A stretch of 37,145 nt of DNA from Clostridia bacterium (GTDB taxonomy: Bacteria; Bacillota; Clostridia; Christensenellales; Aristaeellaceae), in assembly GCA_017512905.1 (NCBI GenBank), contig JAFWEL010000123.1:1-37145 (forward strand), written 5' to 3'. The translations under genes and the position numbers were made by a program. Below the pieces are notes generated by a model, which was not told the DNA's origin, did not search any database, and worked only from the letters and a program-made list of their open reading frames with translations. Positions 1-8,724 of this stretch are shown in pieces (positions within the stretch are counted from its first letter, which is position 1; every line of letters begins with the position of its first letter).

Positions 1-2076
1 GGCGGCGCGCCCGGTCAGCGCCCCGCCGGCGGCTTTGGCGGACAGCGCGGCGGCGGCTTCGGCGGCGGTGCGCGCCCCGGCTTTGGCCGCAGGGGACCCG
101 ATCTGACACCCTCCGTGGAGAAGGAGCGGGTGTCCAATTACGATCCCAACAAGAAGCAGTATGTGCGCCAGAACGATCCGGAGCGCAGCCGCAATACCGG
201 TCGCACCGCCCAGAAACAGCGCGGCGGCGCGGGCAGCGGCATGAATTATGACGACGAGTTCGTCCGGGGCCGCAAGAAGAAGAAGGCCGCGGCGCAGAAG
301 GCGTTCATCGAGCCCATCAAGATCGAGAAGGCCTTCATGACCGCCGAGACCATCACCGTGCGCGACCTGTCCGAGCGCATCGGCAAGCCTGCCGGCGAGA
401 TCATCAAGCGGCTGATGATGCTGGGCATCATCGCCACCATCAACAATGACCTGGACTTCGACACCGCCTCGCTGGTGGCCCAGGAGTTCGGCGTCGAACT
501 GGAGATGAAGCTGGCTCAGACCGCCGAGGACGTCCTGGAGAAGGAGGACGTGGAGGATTCCGAGGAGGAGCTCCAGTCCCGTCCGCCGGTCGTCACCATC
601 ATGGGCCACGTCGACCACGGCAAGACCTCGCTGCTGGACTACATCCGCAAGACCCGGGTCACCGCGGGCGAGGCGGGCGGCATCACCCAGCACATCGGCG
701 CCTATACCGTCGACCTGGACGGCAGGAAGATCACCTTCCTGGATACCCCCGGCCACGAGGCCTTCACCTCGATGCGCCTGCGCGGCGCTCAGGCGACGGA
801 CATCGCGGTGCTGGTGGTCGCCGCCGACGACGGCGTGATGCCCCAGACCATCGAGGCGATCAACCACGCCAAGTCCGCCGGGGTCGAGATCATCGTCGCC
901 ATCAACAAGATGGACAAGCCCCACGCCAACCCCGAGCACGTCAAGCAGCAGCTGACCGAGTACGAGCTGATCACCACCGAGTGGGGCGGCAGCACCGAGA
1001 TGGTGCCCGTATCCGCCGTCACCGGCCAGGGCGTGGACGACCTGCTGGAGACCATACTGCTTACCGCCGACGTGAACGACTATCGCGCCAACCCCAATCG
1101 CAAGGCCCGCGGCATCATCATCGAGGCCAAGCTGGACAAGGGCCGCGGCCCGGTGGCCACCGTGCTGGTGAAGAACGGCACGTTGAACGTGGGCGACGCC
1201 ATCGTCGCGGGCACGGCCTACGGTCGTGTGCGCGCCATGGTGAACGACCGCGGCGAACGCGTGAAGAGCGCCGGTCCCTCCGAGCCTGTGGAGGTCATCG
1301 GCTTCAACGACGTGCCCGACGCCGGCGACCAGATCACCGCCGTAGACGACGAGAAGCTCAGCCGCCAGGTGGCCGAGGAGCGCAAGGACAAGCTGCGCGC
1401 CGCCCTGGTCAAGACCCAGACCAAGACAACGCTGGACGACCTGTTCAACCAGATTTCCGCCGGCGAGATCAAGGACCTGAACATCATCATCAAGGCCGAC
1501 GTGCAGGGCTCCGTCGAAGCCGTGCGCCAGTCGCTGGAAAAGCTGTCCAACGAAGAGGTCCGCGTGCGCTGCATCCACGGCGCGGTGGGCGCGATCAACG
1601 AATCCGACACGCTGCTGGCCTCCACGGCCAACGCCATCATCATCGGCTTCAACGTGCGCCCCGACAACAACGCCAGGGACATGGCCGAGCGCGAAAAGAT
1701 CGACATCCGGCTGTATCGCGTGATCTACCAGGCCATCGAGGACGTCGAGGCCGCCATGAAGGGCATGCTGGCTCCGAAGTTCAGGGAGGTCCTGCTGGGC
1801 CACGCCACCGTGCGCCAGCCCTTCAAGGTCTCCGGCGTGGGCACCATCGCGGGCTCCTATGTCACCGACGGCAAGATCGCCCGCAACGCCCAGATTCGCC
1901 TGCTGCGCGACAACATCGTCATCCACGAGGGCAAGATCGATTCCCTCAAGCGCTTCAAGGACGATGCCAAGGAGGTCAACACAGGCTACGAGTGCGGCAT
2001 CGGCATCGAGAATTACAACGACATCAAGGAGAACGACGTCATCGAGTGCTTCGTGATGGAGGAAATCGAGCGGTAA
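1..2076 (+). CDS. infB: Translation initiation factor IF-2 (5' end outside window)
   Basis: IF-2 is the GTPase that brings fMet-tRNA to the 30S subunit and promotes 70S formation. The reading frame is open from base 1, so the gene starts upstream; the GTG at 115 is an internal Val codon, not a start. Bases 1-105 encode a Gly/Arg/Pro/Phe-rich linker, as in many clostridial and actinobacterial IF-2 proteins. An IF2_N domain follows (about 325-520). The G domain then shows G1 GHVDHGKT (near 604), G3 DTPGHEAF (near 745) and G4 NKMD (near 904). The beta-barrel and fMet-tRNA-binding C-terminal domains run to the TAA stop at 2074. Gene order with rbfA, nrnA and truB downstream supports the call. Confidence 0.97.
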   Translation, partial: GGAPGQRPAGGFGGQRGGGFGGGARPGFGRRGPDLTPSVEKERVSNYDPNKKQYVRQNDPERSRNTGRTAQKQRGGAGSGMNYDDEFVRGRKKKKAAAQKAFIEPIKIEKAFMTAETITVRDLSERIGKPAGEIIKRLMMLGIIATINNDLDFDTASLVAQEFGVELEMKLAQTAEDVLEKEDVEDSEEELQSRPPVVTIMGHVDHGKTSLLDYIRKTRVTAGEAGGITQHIGAYTVDLDGRKITFLDTPGHEAFTSMRLRGAQATDIAVLVVAADDGVMPQTIEAINHAKSAGVEIIVAINKMDKPHANPEHVKQQLTEYELITTEWGGSTEMVPVSAVTGQGVDDLLETILLTADVNDYRANPNRKARGIIIEAKLDKGRGPVATVLVKNGTLNVGDAIVAGTAYGRVRAMVNDRGERVKSAGPSEPVEVIGFNDVPDAGDQITAVDDEKLSRQVAEERKDKLRAALVKTQTKTTLDDLFNQISAGEIKDLNIIIKADVQGSVEAVRQSLEKLSNEEVRVRCIHGAVGAINESDTLLASTANAIIIGFNVRPDNNARDMAEREKIDIRLYRVIYQAIEDVEAAMKGMLAPKFREVLLGHATVRQPFKVSGVGTIAGSYVTDGKIARNAQIRLLRDNIVIHEGKIDSLKRFKDDAKEVNTGYECGIGIENYNDIKENDVIECFVMEEIER

Positions 2077-2101
2077 ATGCAAACTGAATAAGCTGTATTT
2101 G

Positions 2102-2130
2102 GCGGGCGTTCAATTTTGGACGCCCGCCAT
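2102..2130 (+). terminator. Hairpin after infB without U-tract
   Basis: GGCGGGCGT and ACGCCCGCC form a perfect 9-bp stem around a 10-nt loop, starting about 25 nt after the infB stop. No T-run follows, so it may be a 3'-stabilising or leaky terminator hairpin rather than a full intrinsic terminator. It marks the left junction of the AT-richer toxin-antitoxin insert. Confidence 0.4.
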
Positions 2131-2160
2131 GAAATAGGTGTGGATGGATGCATAATGCGC

Positions 2161-2189
2161 TTGTATTATTTCGGATTGTCGAGTATAAT
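2161..2189 (+). promoter_or_regulatory. Sigma-A-type promoter of the toxin-antitoxin pair
   Basis: TTGTAT (2161-2166) and TATAAT (2184-2189) are separated by exactly 17 nt. Transcription would start near 2196, about 50 nt before the antitoxin start. This gives the inserted pair its own promoter inside the infB-rbfA operon, and the promoter could also feed rbfA. Confidence 0.65.
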
Positions 2190-2246
2190 ACATAGGGGGT
2201 ATTGTGGGCGATATGGATTTCTGCAATTAGGAATGGAGGTGTCGAT

Positions 2247-2471
2247 ATGGCATTTGAATTGCTGGTAGCAGAGGCCAGTGACCTCTCTGAGGATTCGATC
2301 ATGGAGGTTGTTCGCTATATTCGGAAGATCAAGGAAAAGACTCAGCGTACCGCTGGAGATATGTCTGAGAGAAGCCGTCCTGTTGTTCGCGAAGCGGGAA
2401 AATATCGTGGGCAAATCGTAATGACAGATGACTTCGATGAACCGCTGGATGCTTTTAAGGAGTATATGTAA
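2247..2471 (+). CDS. VapB-type antitoxin (DUF2281-like)
   Basis: A 74-aa protein that looks like the antitoxin of a VapBC pair: it would bind and neutralise a PIN-domain ribonuclease and repress its own promoter. The C-terminal segment GKYRGQIVMTDDFDEPLDAF is typical of DUF2281/VapB-like antitoxins, where this tail contacts the toxin. The start is the ATG at 2247, because GGAGG at 2235-2239 lies 7 nt upstream; the frame is also open further upstream without a ribosome site. The stop codon overlaps the toxin start by one base (TAATG). The pair is AT-richer than infB and rbfA, which suggests horizontal acquisition. I am confident of the family and less so of which PIN subfamily it pairs with. 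Confidence 0.8.
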   Translation: MAFELLVAEASDLSEDSIMEVVRYIRKIKEKTQRTAGDMSERSRPVVREAGKYRGQIVMTDDFDEPLDAFKEYM

Positions 2472-2851
2472 TGTATCTGTTGGATACCCATGCATTTATT
2501 TGGTTTCTCAATGATGATGCATAAATGCCTGAAGCGGTTAAAGAAACCATCATGCGCTCGGAGCAGCTGTACATCAGCATAGGCTCTTTCTGGGAGATGA
2601 CGATAAAGGTCAGTTTAGGGAAACTGAAACTGCCTGCGCCTATATCTGTCTTGATGAATGAGTGCATAGAGATGAATATCACGATTCTACCGATAACCGG
2701 GAGTCACCTGGAATGCTTAGAAGGCTTACCTGCTTTCCATGGTGATCCATTTGATCGATTGATCATCAGTCAGGCGATAACGGAAAAGCTTTCTTTGATT
2801 TCTGCTGATTCCAAGTTTTCTGCATATAACGTTAGCTTATTCTGGCGTTGA
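2471..2851 (+). pseudogene. PIN-domain (VapC-type) toxin, interrupted by a stop codon
   Basis: VapC toxins are PIN-fold endoribonucleases. Reading from the ATG at 2471 gives MYLLDTHAFIWFLNDDA, then an in-frame TAA at 2522-2524. The same frame then continues to 2851 with the rest of the domain. All four acidic PIN positions can be recognised: D5 in LLDTHAF, E in SFWEM, D in DPFDRLI and D in SADSKF. D5 lies on the wrong side of the stop. An ATG directly abuts the stop (TAAATG), so termination-reinitiation could still produce a 108-aa fragment, but it would lack the first catalytic Asp. Normal TAA stops elsewhere argue against recoding. The simplest reading is a single nonsense substitution in an acquired toxin. 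Confidence 0.85.
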
Positions 2852-2893
2852 CCATAACGGCCAAAGCAATCATTAAACATTGGAGGACAAATC

Positions 2894-3259
2894 ATGCCAT
2901 CTTTTGACCGCATAGACCGCATCTCCCAGGAGGTGCACAAGGCCGTTGACAGCATCATACGCGACGACCTGAACGACCCGCGCATCGGCGGCACCTGGTC
3001 CATCGTGCGCTGTGAGGTGACCCGGGACCTGCGCTACTGCAAGGTTAGGGTCAGCATTCTTGAGCAGGAGAAGCGCAAGGACATGATGGCGGCGCTGAAG
3101 AAGGCCGCCGGCTTTATTCGCCGGGAGCTGGGCCGCCGGGTGGACCTGCGCTACGTGCCGGAGATCCTGTTCGAGCTGGATACCAACATCGAATACGCCG
3201 CCCACATCAACCAGCTATTGAAGGAGCAGCATGTCAATGAGCCAGAGAGTGACGATTGA
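2894..3259 (+). CDS. rbfA: 30S ribosome-binding factor A
   Basis: RbfA binds the 30S subunit during late 16S rRNA maturation and cold adaptation. The 121-aa length and the KH-like pattern fit the family (FDRIDRISQEVHKAV start, NDPRIGG, then VRVSILEQEKRKDM). GGAGG at 2882-2886 precedes the ATG by 7 nt. In most Firmicutes this gene directly follows infB; here about 800 bp carrying a toxin-antitoxin pair separates them. The 3' end overlaps the nrnA start region by about 29 nt, indicating translational coupling. Confidence 0.96.
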   Translation: MPSFDRIDRISQEVHKAVDSIIRDDLNDPRIGGTWSIVRCEVTRDLRYCKVRVSILEQEKRKDMMAALKKAAGFIRRELGRRVDLRYVPEILFELDTNIEYAAHINQLLKEQHVNEPESDD

Positions 3260-4244
3260 ACAGCTGGCTGACTGGCTGCGGGACCGGGATGACATCGTGG
3301 TGATGGGCCATGTATCGCCGGATGGGGACGCGACCGGCTCCACGCTGGCGCTGTGGCACGCCCTGCGGGCCATGGGCAAGCGGGCCGTGGTGTGCCTGCC
3401 CGGGGGGATGCCCCTGCTGTATGCGTGGCTGTCCGGCGCGGATCAGATTCTCGACACCGAGACGGATACACTGCCCTTTGAGCCCAAAACCGCTCTGGCG
3501 GTGGATGTTTCAGAGTACGATCGCCTGGGGGAAGCGGGCATGAAGCGGTTCGACAGCTGCCTCTACCAGGGCGTGCTGGATCACCACAAGACCAACGAGG
3601 GCTTTGGACAGCTGTTTGTGCTGGACGGCGAGGCTGCGGCGGTGGGAGAGCTGGCGGTGGATCTGATCACCGCGCTGGGCGTCGGGATGGACGCGAATAT
3701 GGCGGAGTGCCTGTTCGTCGCCATTTCTACCGACTGCGGCAACTTCAATTACTCCAACACCCGTCCCCAAACCTTCATAGCGGCGGCCCGATGCGTGGAG
3801 GCCGGCGCGAGTGCGGACCGGATCACCGAGAAGTTGTACCGCACCCGGACTCTGGGTCGCACCAGGCTGTTGGGCGCGGTGCTGGCCGGGCTGGAGGTTT
3901 CCCCGGATGGCAAGGTGGCCTGGGCGCGGTTGACAGATGAGATGCTGCGTTGCTGTGACGCGGACAAAGAGGACAGCGAGGGCATCATCAATTACCTGAT
4001 TGAAATGATCGGCGTGAAGGTGGCGGTGCTGGCCATCGAGCGGCAAGAGGGCACGAAGCTGTCCCTGCGATCGAAGACGCCCTTTAATGTCGCCCGGGAC
4101 GTGGCGGTTCCCCTGGGCGGCGGCGGCCATGACTGCGCCGCCGGGGTCCTCCTGGCCATGCCGCTGGAGGAGGCGCTGCAAAAGACGCTGGCGATGGCCC
4201 GGGAGGCCGTCGACAAAACGACCGCGGAAATGATTAATGCATGA
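3231..4244 (+). CDS. nrnA: Bifunctional oligoribonuclease / PAP phosphatase (DHH family)
   Basis: NrnA degrades nanoRNAs (2-5 nt) and dephosphorylates 3'-phosphoadenosine 5'-phosphate, using Mn2+ in a DHH active site. Visible motifs: HVSPDGDATGS with D31 and D33, the AVDVSEYDR segment, DHH at residues 117-119, and a DHHA1 substrate-binding end with GGGGHDCAAG near residues 290-300. The length of 337 aa is normal. AAGGAG at 3221-3226 lies only 4 nt before the ATG at 3231 and 10 nt before a second in-frame ATG at 3237, so the start could be either. It is sandwiched between rbfA (overlap) and truB (ATGA overlap), the standard order. Confidence 0.93.
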   Translation: MSMSQRVTIEQLADWLRDRDDIVVMGHVSPDGDATGSTLALWHALRAMGKRAVVCLPGGMPLLYAWLSGADQILDTETDTLPFEPKTALAVDVSEYDRLGEAGMKRFDSCLYQGVLDHHKTNEGFGQLFVLDGEAAAVGELAVDLITALGVGMDANMAECLFVAISTDCGNFNYSNTRPQTFIAAARCVEAGASADRITEKLYRTRTLGRTRLLGAVLAGLEVSPDGKVAWARLTDEMLRCCDADKEDSEGIINYLIEMIGVKVAVLAIERQEGTKLSLRSKTPFNVARDVAVPLGGGGHDCAAGVLLAMPLEEALQKTLAMAREAVDKTTAEMINA

Positions 4245-5146
4245 ACGGATTTCTGAACCTGAACAAGCCCACGGGCCGCACGTCCTCCGACGTGGTGGTG
4301 TTCGTGCGCAAGCGCCTGCCCCGGGGCACGGCGGTGGGCCACGGCGGCACACTGGACCCCGAGGCCTCCGGTGTGCTGCCGGTGTGCGTGGGCTCGGCCA
4401 CACGCCTGTTCGACTACATCATCGACAAGCAGAAGGTCTACGTGGCCCGCATTCGGCTGGGTGTGGAGACCGACACCCAGGACGCCACCGGCCAGGTGGT
4501 CGCCGAGCGTCCCGTGAATGCCGGCGAGGACGGGATTCGCGAGGTGCTGCCCCGGTTTACCGGGCGGATATTGCAGGTGCCGCCGATGTACTCCGCCCTG
4601 AAGCGGGACGGCAAGCGGCTGTACCAGCTGGCGCGGAAGGGCCAGTCAGTGACGCTGGAGCCTCGGCCCTGCCAGGTGGACGCCATCGAATACCTGGGCG
4701 ACGAGGGCGGTGACGTGCATAAGCTGAGGATCCGCTGCGGCAAGGGAGTCTACATCCGGACCCTCTGCCACGACATCGGCCAGGCGCTGGGCTGCGGCGC
4801 GCACATGCAGACGCTGGAGCGGGTGGCCGCGGGAATCTTTGACATCGAAAGCGCCCTGACCCTGGAGCAGGTGGACGCCCTCGCCGCGGAGGGACGGCTC
4901 GCGGAAGCGCTGCTGCCGCTGGACGCGCCCCTTGCCCATCTGCCCGAGGTGCGGGTGGGGGAGCGCAGCCGCCACGCCGTGCTCAACGGCAATCCGTTGC
5001 GCGCGGCCTGGCTGGATCGTCCGGCCCCGGAGGCGGAGGCCGTGCGGGTCTATCTCAACGATGAATTCGCGGGCATCGGCGCGCCCCAGCCCAACGGGGA
5101 TGTGAAGTTTCGCGCCATGCTGTACAGACCGGGAGACGACGAATGA
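4241..5146 (+). CDS. truB: tRNA pseudouridine-55 synthase
   Basis: TruB isomerises U55 to pseudouridine in the T-loop of tRNAs. The N-terminus MNGFLNLNKPTGRTSSD and the catalytic motif GHGGTLDPEASGVLPV, with nucleophile D39, are diagnostic. KGVYIRTLCHDIG further on is the conserved RNA-binding motif. A PUA-like C-terminal region ends the 301-aa protein, of normal size. The start overlaps the nrnA stop by 4 nt (ATGA), and the stop overlaps ribF in the same way, so translation is coupled along the operon. Confidence 0.97.
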   Translation: MNGFLNLNKPTGRTSSDVVVFVRKRLPRGTAVGHGGTLDPEASGVLPVCVGSATRLFDYIIDKQKVYVARIRLGVETDTQDATGQVVAERPVNAGEDGIREVLPRFTGRILQVPPMYSALKRDGKRLYQLARKGQSVTLEPRPCQVDAIEYLGDEGGDVHKLRIRCGKGVYIRTLCHDIGQALGCGAHMQTLERVAAGIFDIESALTLEQVDALAAEGRLAEALLPLDAPLAHLPEVRVGERSRHAVLNGNPLRAAWLDRPAPEAEAVRVYLNDEFAGIGAPQPNGDVKFRAMLYRPGDDE

Positions 5147-5703
5147 AGATCATCCACGACACGACGGAATTTACGGGCCATCGGGCGGTGGTGGCCCTGG
5201 GCATGTTCGACGGGGTCCACATCGGGCACCAGGCGCTGATTCGCCGTACGGTGGCCCTGGCCGCCGAGCTGGAGGCCCAGAGCGTGGTCTGTACCTTTGA
5301 CCGGCATCCCCTCTCGGTGCTCTGCCCCGAAAAAGCGCCGCCAGCCTTGCTGCCGCTGACCGAAAACCTGAAAAAGTTCGAGCGCCTCGGCGCGGAGTGG
5401 GCGCTGGTACAGGCGTTTACCCCGGAATACGGCGCCACGGACCCGCTGGCGTTCCTGCGCGGCCTGGTAAGACAGATGCGGGTCGCGGCCATCGTTGCGG
5501 GAGAAAACTATACCTTCGGCGCGAAGGGCCGGGGCGACGCGACGCTGATCCGGCGCATGGCCGGCGAGCTTGGCTACAGGGCCGAGATCGTGCCCCCGGT
5601 GATGGACGGCGACGTGATGTGCTCGTCCACCCGAATCCGGCAGCTGCTTCAGGCGGGGGAGACCGAACACGCCCAGTGGCTGCTGCATATTGAGCAACGA
5701 TGA
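5143..5703 (+). CDS. ribF: FAD synthetase (FMN adenylyltransferase domain only)
   Basis: Typical bacterial RibF is about 310 aa, with an N-terminal FMN adenylyltransferase domain and a C-terminal riboflavin kinase domain. Here only 186 aa are present. The nucleotidyl-transferase motifs are intact: ALGMFDGVHIGHQ near residues 18-30, CTFDRHP, VAGENYTFGAKGRGD, and the SSTRIRQLL motif near residue 165. The protein stops right after this domain. None of the kinase hallmarks (such as GRxxGFPTAN) appear downstream in any frame before rpsO. Either this lineage encodes the kinase separately or the gene was trimmed. It is coupled to truB by an ATGA overlap. Confidence 0.9.
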   Translation: MKIIHDTTEFTGHRAVVALGMFDGVHIGHQALIRRTVALAAELEAQSVVCTFDRHPLSVLCPEKAPPALLPLTENLKKFERLGAEWALVQAFTPEYGATDPLAFLRGLVRQMRVAAIVAGENYTFGAKGRGDATLIRRMAGELGYRAEIVPPVMDGDVMCSSTRIRQLLQAGETEHAQWLLHIEQR

Positions 5704-5778
5704 ACGAACTTTGATCCGGATGATCGATCACCGGGTAAGGGCATTCCTTAAGTTTTGGATAAATCGGGCGTCGCGGCG

Positions 5779-5807
5779 TTTACAAAGGCCCGTGCCTGTG
5801 CTAAAAT
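5779..5807 (+). promoter_or_regulatory. Sigma-A-type promoter of rpsO
   Basis: TTTACA (5779-5784) and TAAAAT (5802-5807) are spaced by 17 nt. The start near 5814 gives an rpsO leader of about 100 nt. That leader contains short self-complementary GC segments (for example GTCC...GGAC near 5851-5863), which could be the kind of S15-binding leader known to autoregulate rpsO in other bacteria; no known S15 leader class could be assigned by eye. Confidence 0.6.
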
Positions 5808-5912
5808 GGATTTTGTGGCAATGTACATTGACCACGTCACCGTTTGCCTGGTCCGCCGAGGACTCCGACGGCTCACCCGGCTTGCGGCGTATAGTATGAG
5901 GAGGAAAGAAAC

Positions 5913-6173
5913 ATGGAAATCAACAAGAAGGAAATCATGGAGACCTATGCCCGCCACGAAGGCGACACCGGCTCCCCCGAGGTTCAGATCGCGCTGCTGA
6001 CCGCGCGCATCAACCACCTGAACGAGCACCTGAAGGTGCATAAGAAGGACCACCATTCCCGTCGCGGCCTGCTGCTGATGGTCGGCCAGCGCCGTGGTCT
6101 GCTGGACTATCTGAAGAGCACCGACATCGAGGCCTATCGTGCCTTGATCGCCAAGCTGGGCCTGCGCAAGTAA
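5913..6173 (+). CDS. rpsO: 30S ribosomal protein S15
   Basis: S15 is a primary 16S rRNA-binding protein of the 30S platform. The 86-aa sequence has the invariant [26 protein letters not shown] and RRGLLDYL motifs. GAGGAGGA at 5898-5905 gives an ideal ribosome site for the ATG at 5913. It has its own promoter upstream and precedes pnp, the conserved rpsO-pnp pairing. Confidence 0.98.
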   Translation: MEINKKEIMETYARHEGDTGSPEVQIALLTARINHLNEHLKVHKKDHHSRRGLLLMVGQRRGLLDYLKSTDIEAYRALIAKLGLRK

Positions 6174-6203
6174 TCCCGGCAAGGCTCCATCATCTGACTC
6201 TTC

Positions 6204-6236
6204 GCGCCGTCGCTTCGGCCTGCCGAGCGGCGGCGC
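6204..6236 (+). terminator. GC-rich hairpin between rpsO and pnp
   Basis: GCGCCGTCGC (6204-6213) pairs with GCGGCGGCGC (6227-6236) over 10 bp with one G-U, and an inner TCGGC/GCCGA stem extends it. No T-run follows, so this may be a processing or stabilising stem rather than a true terminator. A second small stem, ATATCTG/CAGATAT (6398-6418), lies about 50 nt before the pnp start. The 293-nt spacer shows no convincing promoter. Confidence 0.4.
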
Positions 6237-6466
6237 TGTGCGAATAATCGGACTGGAGTCGCCGGTTGTTCGCCGCGGGGTTAGCGGTGTGCGGACGCCA
6301 GGATGCGGGAAAACCGCCCGCAGGCGCGCGTCTGTACACCGCGGAATCAAGGAACAGGATGGGCTGATCGCGGCGTTCTGTTGCCGCTGTCACCTGCATA
6401 TCTGTTCCGCGCAGATATCAATATCACCCGAACTGTCATTTACAAACCCAAGGAGGGTTATTCACT

Positions 6467-8653
6467 ATGTTCAAGAGTTATAGCATGGAACTGGGTGGGC
6501 GGACGCTCACCCTCGAATTCGGCAAGTACGCCGAGCAGGCCAGCGGCGCGACCTTCGTGCGCTACGGCGACACCTGCATCCTGGTCACCGCCACGGTGGC
6601 CGACACCCCTCGCCCGGGCATCGATTTCTTCCCCCTGAGCGTGGATTTTGAAGAGAAGCTGTATTCCGTGGGCCACATTCCCGGCTCCTGGAACCGCCGC
6701 GAGGGCCGTCCCGCGGAGAAGGCCATACTGACCTGCCGCCTGATCGACCGTCCCCTGCGCCCCCTGTTCCCCAAGGGCATGCGCCACGACGTCTCCGTCG
6801 TGTGCACCGTGATGTCCGTAGAGCAGGACAACATCCCCGACATCCCCGCGATGATCGGCGCTTCCGCCGCCCTGGCCACCAGCCAGATCCCGTGGGCGGG
6901 CCCCATCGGCGCGGTGAACATCGGCTATGTGGATGGCGAGTACATCGTCAACCCCACCGTTGAGCAGCGCGAGGTTTCCCTGATGAACCTGACCGTCGCC
7001 GGCACCAGTGAGGCCGTGCTGATGGTCGAGGCCGGCGCGAAGGAGGTCTCCGAGGAGGTCATGCTGGGCGCGATCCTGTTCGCCCACGAGGAGATCAAGA
7101 AGATCGTCGCCTTCATCAACGGCATCGTGGAAGAGATCGGCAAGGAAAAGAAGGAATTCCCGCTGGCCCTGCCCACCGAGGACGTGAAGGCCGCCGTGCG
7201 CGAGTACGCCCTTCCCTTCGTGGAGTGGATTTTCGAGACCTATGACCGCAACGAGCGCAACGCCCGCGAGGAGGAAGTCAATACCAAGGTTCTCGAGTAC
7301 TTTGCCGGCCTGTTCGAAGGCCGCGAGCAGGAGGTCGCCGATGCCCTGTACGGCGTGCTGAAGGAAGTCATGCGCCGGCGCATCATCGACAAGGGCATCC
7401 GCCCCGACGGCCGCAAGCTGACCGAGGTTCGCCCCATCTGGTGCGAGGTCGGCGTGCTGCCCCGTCCCCACGGCTCCGGCGTGTTCACCCGCGGCCAGAC
7501 CCAGGTCATGACCGTGGCCACCCTGGCCCCCGTGTCCGAGCAGCAGATCATCGACGGCATCGGCACCGAGGACCGCAAGCGCTATATGCACCACTACAAC
7601 TTCCCGGGCTATTCCACCGGCGAGGCCAAGCCCTCCCGCAGCCCCGGACGCCGGGAGATCGGCCACGGCGCGCTGGCTGAGCGCGCGTTGCTGCCCATGA
7701 TCCCCCCCGTCGAGGAGTTCCCCTACTGCCTGCGCTTGGTCTCCGAGGTCATGAGCTCCAACGGCTCCACCTCCCAGGCCTCCGTCTGCGGCAGCACCCT
7801 GGCCCTGATGGACGCGGGTGTGCCGATCAAGCGCCCCGTGGCCGGCGTGGCCATGGGCCTGATCAAGGATGAGCAAACCGGCAAGGTGGCCGTGCTGACC
7901 GATATCCAGGGCCTGGAGGATTTCCTGGGCGACATGGATTTCAAGGTGGCCGGCACCGCCCAGGGCATCACCGCCATCCAGATGGACATCAAGATCAAGG
8001 GCATCGACGAGCAGATCCTGCGCCAGGCGCTGGCCCAGGCCTACGACGGCCGCATGCACATCCTGGGCAAGATGCTGGAGGTGCTGCCCGCGCCCCGCGA
8101 GCATCTGTCCAAGTACGCGCCCAAGATCGTCCACTTCTTCATCAACCCCGAGAAGATCGGCGAGGTGGTCGGCCCCCGCGGCAAGACCATCAACAAGATC
8201 ATCGAGGAGACCGGCGTCAAGATCGACATCGAGGACGACGGCAGCGTGTTCATCGCCACCGAGGACGACGAGGCGGCGAAGAAGGCCCGCAGGATCATCG
8301 AAGGCATCGCCAAGGACCTGCAGGTGGGCGACGTGTTCACCGGCAAGGTGGTGCGCATCATGAGCTTCGGCGCGTTTGTCGAGTACGCTCCCGGCAAGGA
8401 CGGCATGATCCACATCTCCAAGCTGGCCAACGAGCGGGTCGAGAAGGTCGAGGACGTGGTCAACATCGGCGACGAGCTGGAGGTCCGCGTGGCTGAGATC
8501 GACAGCCAGGGCCGCGTGAACCTGGTCCGCAACGATATCGTCTACGACGACGACTCCATGCCCGTGCGCCGGCCCCCGCGCCGCGACGGCGACCGGGGTG
8601 ACCGCCGGGGCGGCGATCGCGGTGGCGACCGCAGGCCGCGCCGCAGGGACTGA
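6467..8653 (+). CDS. pnp: Polyribonucleotide nucleotidyltransferase (PNPase)
   Basis: PNPase is a trimeric phosphorolytic 3'-to-5' exoribonuclease of mRNA decay. The 728-aa protein has the full layout: a first RNase PH domain (RPLRPLFPKGM near residue 100), an alpha-helical linker, a second RNase PH domain with active-site acids in LGDMDFKVAGT (D489 and D491), a KH domain (VVGPRGKTINKIIEETG, about 560-620) and an S1 domain (VGDVFTGKVVRIMSFGAFVE, about 620-690). A basic Arg/Gly/Asp-rich tail of about 30 residues ends it. AAGGAGGG at 6449-6456 supports the start. Neighbouring rpsO and the M16 peptidase match the Bacillus order. Confidence 0.98.
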   Translation: MFKSYSMELGGRTLTLEFGKYAEQASGATFVRYGDTCILVTATVADTPRPGIDFFPLSVDFEEKLYSVGHIPGSWNRREGRPAEKAILTCRLIDRPLRPLFPKGMRHDVSVVCTVMSVEQDNIPDIPAMIGASAALATSQIPWAGPIGAVNIGYVDGEYIVNPTVEQREVSLMNLTVAGTSEAVLMVEAGAKEVSEEVMLGAILFAHEEIKKIVAFINGIVEEIGKEKKEFPLALPTEDVKAAVREYALPFVEWIFETYDRNERNAREEEVNTKVLEYFAGLFEGREQEVADALYGVLKEVMRRRIIDKGIRPDGRKLTEVRPIWCEVGVLPRPHGSGVFTRGQTQVMTVATLAPVSEQQIIDGIGTEDRKRYMHHYNFPGYSTGEAKPSRSPGRREIGHGALAERALLPMIPPVEEFPYCLRLVSEVMSSNGSTSQASVCGSTLALMDAGVPIKRPVAGVAMGLIKDEQTGKVAVLTDIQGLEDFLGDMDFKVAGTAQGITAIQMDIKIKGIDEQILRQALAQAYDGRMHILGKMLEVLPAPREHLSKYAPKIVHFFINPEKIGEVVGPRGKTINKIIEETGVKIDIEDDGSVFIATEDDEAAKKARRIIEGIAKDLQVGDVFTGKVVRIMSFGAFVEYAPGKDGMIHISKLANERVEKVEDVVNIGDELEVRVAEIDSQGRVNLVRNDIVYDDDSMPVRRPPRRDGDRGDRRGGDRGGDRRPRRRD

Positions 8654-8672
8654 TTGCTATAGGAATTGATGA

Positions 8673-8699
8673 GGATGGGCATACTTTGTATGCCCATCC
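8673..8699 (+). terminator. Perfect 11-bp hairpin after pnp
   Basis: GGATGGGCATA and TATGCCCATCC form an 11-bp perfect stem with a 5-nt loop (CTTTG), 20 nt after the pnp stop. No U-tract follows. It could limit read-through or protect the pnp 3' end. The next gene starts 25 nt later, so some read-through is likely. Confidence 0.5.
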
Positions 8700-8724
8700 G
8701 TTCGCTATGGAGGGGAACGCGGCC

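Noticed and set aside
2522-2524. Recoding of TAA as a sense codon or programmed readthrough in the PIN toxin
   Set aside because: TAA ends infB, spoVAE, rpsO and other genes normally, and no readthrough structure is visible; a nonsense mutation is simpler.
6458-8413. A 651-codon minus-strand frame opposite pnp, and a similar 522-codon plus-strand frame opposite lysS (28503-30071)
   Set aside because: Both are antisense shadows of conserved genes, with no domain or ribosome site of their own.
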